A stretch of DNA of 64,000 nt, from the NCBI RefSeq assembly GCF_900113285.1, contig NZ_FOOT01000004.1, positions 460,887 through 524,886 on the forward strand. The letters are read 5' to 3'. Below are positions 62,112-64,000 of this stretch, in pieces (the stretch's first letter is position 1; every line of letters begins with the position of its first letter). The translations under genes were made by a program, and so were the position numbers. Source of the DNA: Pontibacter chinhatensis. GTDB lineage: Bacteria > Bacteroidota > Bacteroidia > Cytophagales > Hymenobacteraceae. The notes beneath the pieces are model-generated. The model ran no database searches, was not told where the DNA came from, and saw nothing but the letters and a program-made list of their open reading frames with translations.

Positions 62112-63521
62112 ATGAGCGAGTTCAGGACTGAGCACGACTTTTTGGGAGAGATGGAAATCCCGAACGAAGTATACTACGGCATTCAAACAGCACGTGCCCT
62201 AGACAACTTCCATATTACAGGCATCCCTATTTCCATGGAGCCACTTCTGATTAAGGCTTTTGGCTATGTTAAAAAAGCCGCTGCCCTGGCAAACCGCGAC
62301 TGCGGCGTACTTCAGCCTGAAATTGCTGACGCTATCTGCAAAGCCTGCGATAAACTGATAGCCGGAGAATATCTAGATCAATTTGTTACTGATATGATTC
62401 AGGGCGGCGCAGGAACCTCTGTTAACATGAATGCTAACGAGGTTATAGCTAACATCGCTCTGGAGATTCTTGGCCATAAGAAAGGGGACTACCAGTATGT
62501 GCACCCTAACAACCACGTAAACTTCTCTCAGTCTACTAATGATGCCTATCCTACCGCTTTCCGTCTGGCACTATATCGTAAAATTGAAAACTTTATAGAG
62601 AGCCTGGAGGCTCTGCAGGCTGCCTTTGCACAGAAGGGAGAGGAGTTCAAGAATGTGCTCAAAATGGGCCGCACCCAACTGCAGGATGCCGTACCTATGA
62701 CGCTGGGTGCAGAGTTCAAAGGCTTTTCCACTACCATCAAAGAGGATATACAGCGCCTGAACGAGGCAAAAGCACTTATCTGCGAAATTAACATGGGCGC
62801 AACGGCCATCGGTACGTCGATAAATGCGCCCGAGGGTTATCCTCAAATCGTAACAGAGCACCTACGCACTATTACCGGAATTCCTGTTGTCCTTGCCGAA
62901 GACCTGATAGAGGCAACTTGTGACACCGGTGCCTATGTCCAGGTATCTGGCGTCCTGAAGCGTTCGGCTATCAAGATATCCAAAATTTGTAATGACCTCC
63001 GGTTGCTTTCTTCTGGCCCAAGAGCAGGTATAAATGAAATTAACCTGCCACGCATGCAGCCAGGCTCCTCTATCATGCCAGGCAAGGTAAACCCGGTAAT
63101 TCCAGAGGTGGTAAACCAAACTGCCCACTATGTTATCGGATGTGACATAACAGTAACAATGGCTGCTGAAGCAGGGCAACTTCAACTAAACGTAATGGAG
63201 CCGGTGATTGCCTTTAGCCTCTTCAGCTCTTTCACTTATATGGAGAATGCCTGCTACACGCTTACCAACAAATGCGTGACAGGTATAACTGCGAACGAAG
63301 AGATATGTGCTAACATGGTTATGAACAGCATAGGCATCGTTACGTCTCTGAATCCTATCCTTGGTTACGAAGAAGCCTCCTCGATTGCTAAGGAAGCCTT
63401 AGCTACAGGTAAATCCATACACCAGATTACAGTGGTAGAGCGTAAGCTTATAACGCAGCAAAAATGGGAGGAGATTTTCTCCATTGAGAACCTGATCAAC
63501 CCGAAGTTCATCAACAGCTAG
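62112..63521 (+). CDS. aspA: aspartate ammonia-lyase
   Basis: 469 residues of the fumarase/aspartase superfamily: TEHDFLGEMEIPNEVYYGIQT in parts, GGAGTSVNMNANEVIAN, NHVNFSQSTNDAYPT, and the signature loop GSSIMPGKVNP. It deaminates aspartate to fumarate. The start is ATG 62112. The gene is visibly more AT-rich in third positions than most neighbours and has one AAGTATA copy. Confidence 0.96.
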   Translation: MSEFRTEHDFLGEMEIPNEVYYGIQTARALDNFHITGIPISMEPLLIKAFGYVKKAAALANRDCGVLQPEIADAICKACDKLIAGEYLDQFVTDMIQGGAGTSVNMNANEVIANIALEILGHKKGDYQYVHPNNHVNFSQSTNDAYPTAFRLALYRKIENFIESLEALQAAFAQKGEEFKNVLKMGRTQLQDAVPMTLGAEFKGFSTTIKEDIQRLNEAKALICEINMGATAIGTSINAPEGYPQIVTEHLRTITGIPVVLAEDLIEATCDTGAYVQVSGVLKRSAIKISKICNDLRLLSSGPRAGINEINLPRMQPGSSIMPGKVNPVIPEVVNQTAHYVIGCDITVTMAAEAGQLQLNVMEPVIAFSLFSSFTYMENACYTLTNKCVTGITANEEICANMVMNSIGIVTSLNPILGYEEASSIAKEALATGKSIHQITVVERKLITQQKWEEIFSIENLINPKFINS

Positions 63522-63572
63522 AGAGCTTTACATAATACGGGGTACTAGCTCCCTGTCTTAGGAGTATCATAA

Positions 63573-63617
63573 GAAGAAAGAGCGCCTTGAGGATATTAGG
63601 GCGCTCTTTCTTTTTAT
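63573..63617 (+). terminator. rho-independent terminator after aspA
   Basis: AAGAAAGAGCGCC and GGCGCTCTTTCTT arms with a T-run. From 63618 to 63880 I see no gene. Confidence 0.92.
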
Positions 63618-63880
63618 AGATGAAGGTTACTTTCCTTTTAGGTGAGTCCAACACAAATTAGACTCAGCATCTTATTTTATTAGCATCACCAGTAATTAAG
63701 TATCTGCTAACTTTATGATAGGAATCCTCTTCTTCCCCCCTTCCCCGGGTGAGTGTAAAGCAGTTCATGGGGAGCATGATTATGGAGGAGCCATGCTACT
63801 GACTTTGCTCCGATAGTATTTACAGGAGGTTTCTATGGTAGAAACATTAGCGATAGGGCTTTACCCTTCCGCAGGGGCAC

Positions 63881-63918
63881 AAAAAAAGGGGCAGCGGACG
63901 TTTGTCTGCTGCCCCTTG
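63881..63918 (-). terminator. rRNA operon terminator
   Basis: Read on the minus strand: AAGGGGCAGCAGAC, short loop, GTCCGCTGCCCCTT, then seven T. It lies just downstream of 5S rRNA. Confidence 0.9.
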
Positions 63919-63926
63919 TGTGTTGG

Positions 63927-64000
63927 GGTTGGCGGCCACCTACTCTCCCGGGGGTGAACCCAGTACCATCGGCGCTCCCGGGCTTAACGGCTCTGTTCGG
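63927..64000 (-). rRNA. rrf: 5S rRNA, 3' part (cut by window edge)
   Basis: The minus strand reads CCGAACAGAGCCGTTAAGCC, then GCGCCGATGGTACTG and GGGAGAGTAGG, the standard 5S middle and 3' segments. The 5' third lies beyond the window. With the terminator to its left, this is the end of an rRNA operon coming from the right. Confidence 0.93.

Overview
The window looks like a chromosomal segment of a Bacteroidota bacterium, most likely Cytophagales/Hymenobacteraceae (Pontibacter-like). Evidence: promoters of the TTTG-N18/19-TAnnTTTG type, a TonB-dependent receptor with a carboxypeptidase-regulatory-like N-terminus, a secreted protein with a type IX (Por) sorting tail, a lipoprotein with an acidic surface-export signal, phosphate-selective O/P porins, and almost no Shine-Dalgarno sequences. 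The genus is an inference; no 16S sequence is in the window.

Layout. 1-2000: tail of a membrane protein, a MoxR ATPase and a 50-residue Gly-rich membrane peptide. 2.0-13.7 kb: a phosphate-acquisition locus (TonB receptor, surface lipoprotein, two OprP-type porins, pstSCAB, phoU). Its outer-membrane promoters carry four 11-bp direct repeats at a fixed distance from the -7 element, which I read as PHO boxes. 14.0-19.0 kb: cytochrome c maturation genes ccmB, ccmC, ccmD-like, ccmE (Cys variant) and ccmF. 19.1-25.0 kb: housekeeping genes (DUF2520 protein, ferredoxin, IscX, KdsC, cold shock protein, UbiA-type prenyltransferase, Fur-type regulator, DUF4442, SRPBCC). 25.7-27.9 kb: purN-purH. 28.2-33.8 kb: the rod-shape operon mreBCD-mrdA-rodA. 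Then tRNA-Leu and tRNA-Gly, mutS (minus strand), a SpoU methyltransferase and a second large outer-membrane receptor. 41.6-48.5 kb: GNAT, an unknown membrane protein, a CHRD lipoprotein and a MacAB-type export system. 49-57 kb: an unknown protein, an FKY-repeat protein and the 2-oxoglutarate dehydrogenase genes sucA-sucB-lpdA on the minus strand. 57.5-63.5 kb: a WYL-like small protein, an orphan Vsr, an M28 peptidase, a small lipoprotein, RNase D and aspA. The right edge is the 3' end of a 5S rRNA with its terminator, so an rRNA operon transcribed leftward lies just outside.

Three kinds of structure are not explained by the genes. (1) The heptamer AAGTATA/TATACTT occurs about 165 times by hand count, roughly twenty times chance. 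It lies in genes and spacers, often in phase as ATA-CTT (Ile-Leu), and sometimes as head-to-head pairs forming hairpins. This is the best candidate here for an undescribed system: an uptake-signal-like or HIP1-like genomic motif. (2) Two four-helix-bundle (23S IVP/Avd-type) genes are inserted inside otherwise ordinary operons. Spacer palindromes of 33-36 bp occur inside operons, in one case flanking one of these genes. (3) Several families of hairpin repeats (REP-like), including two diverged ~0.6-kb intergenic repeat copies, fill the long non-coding gaps.
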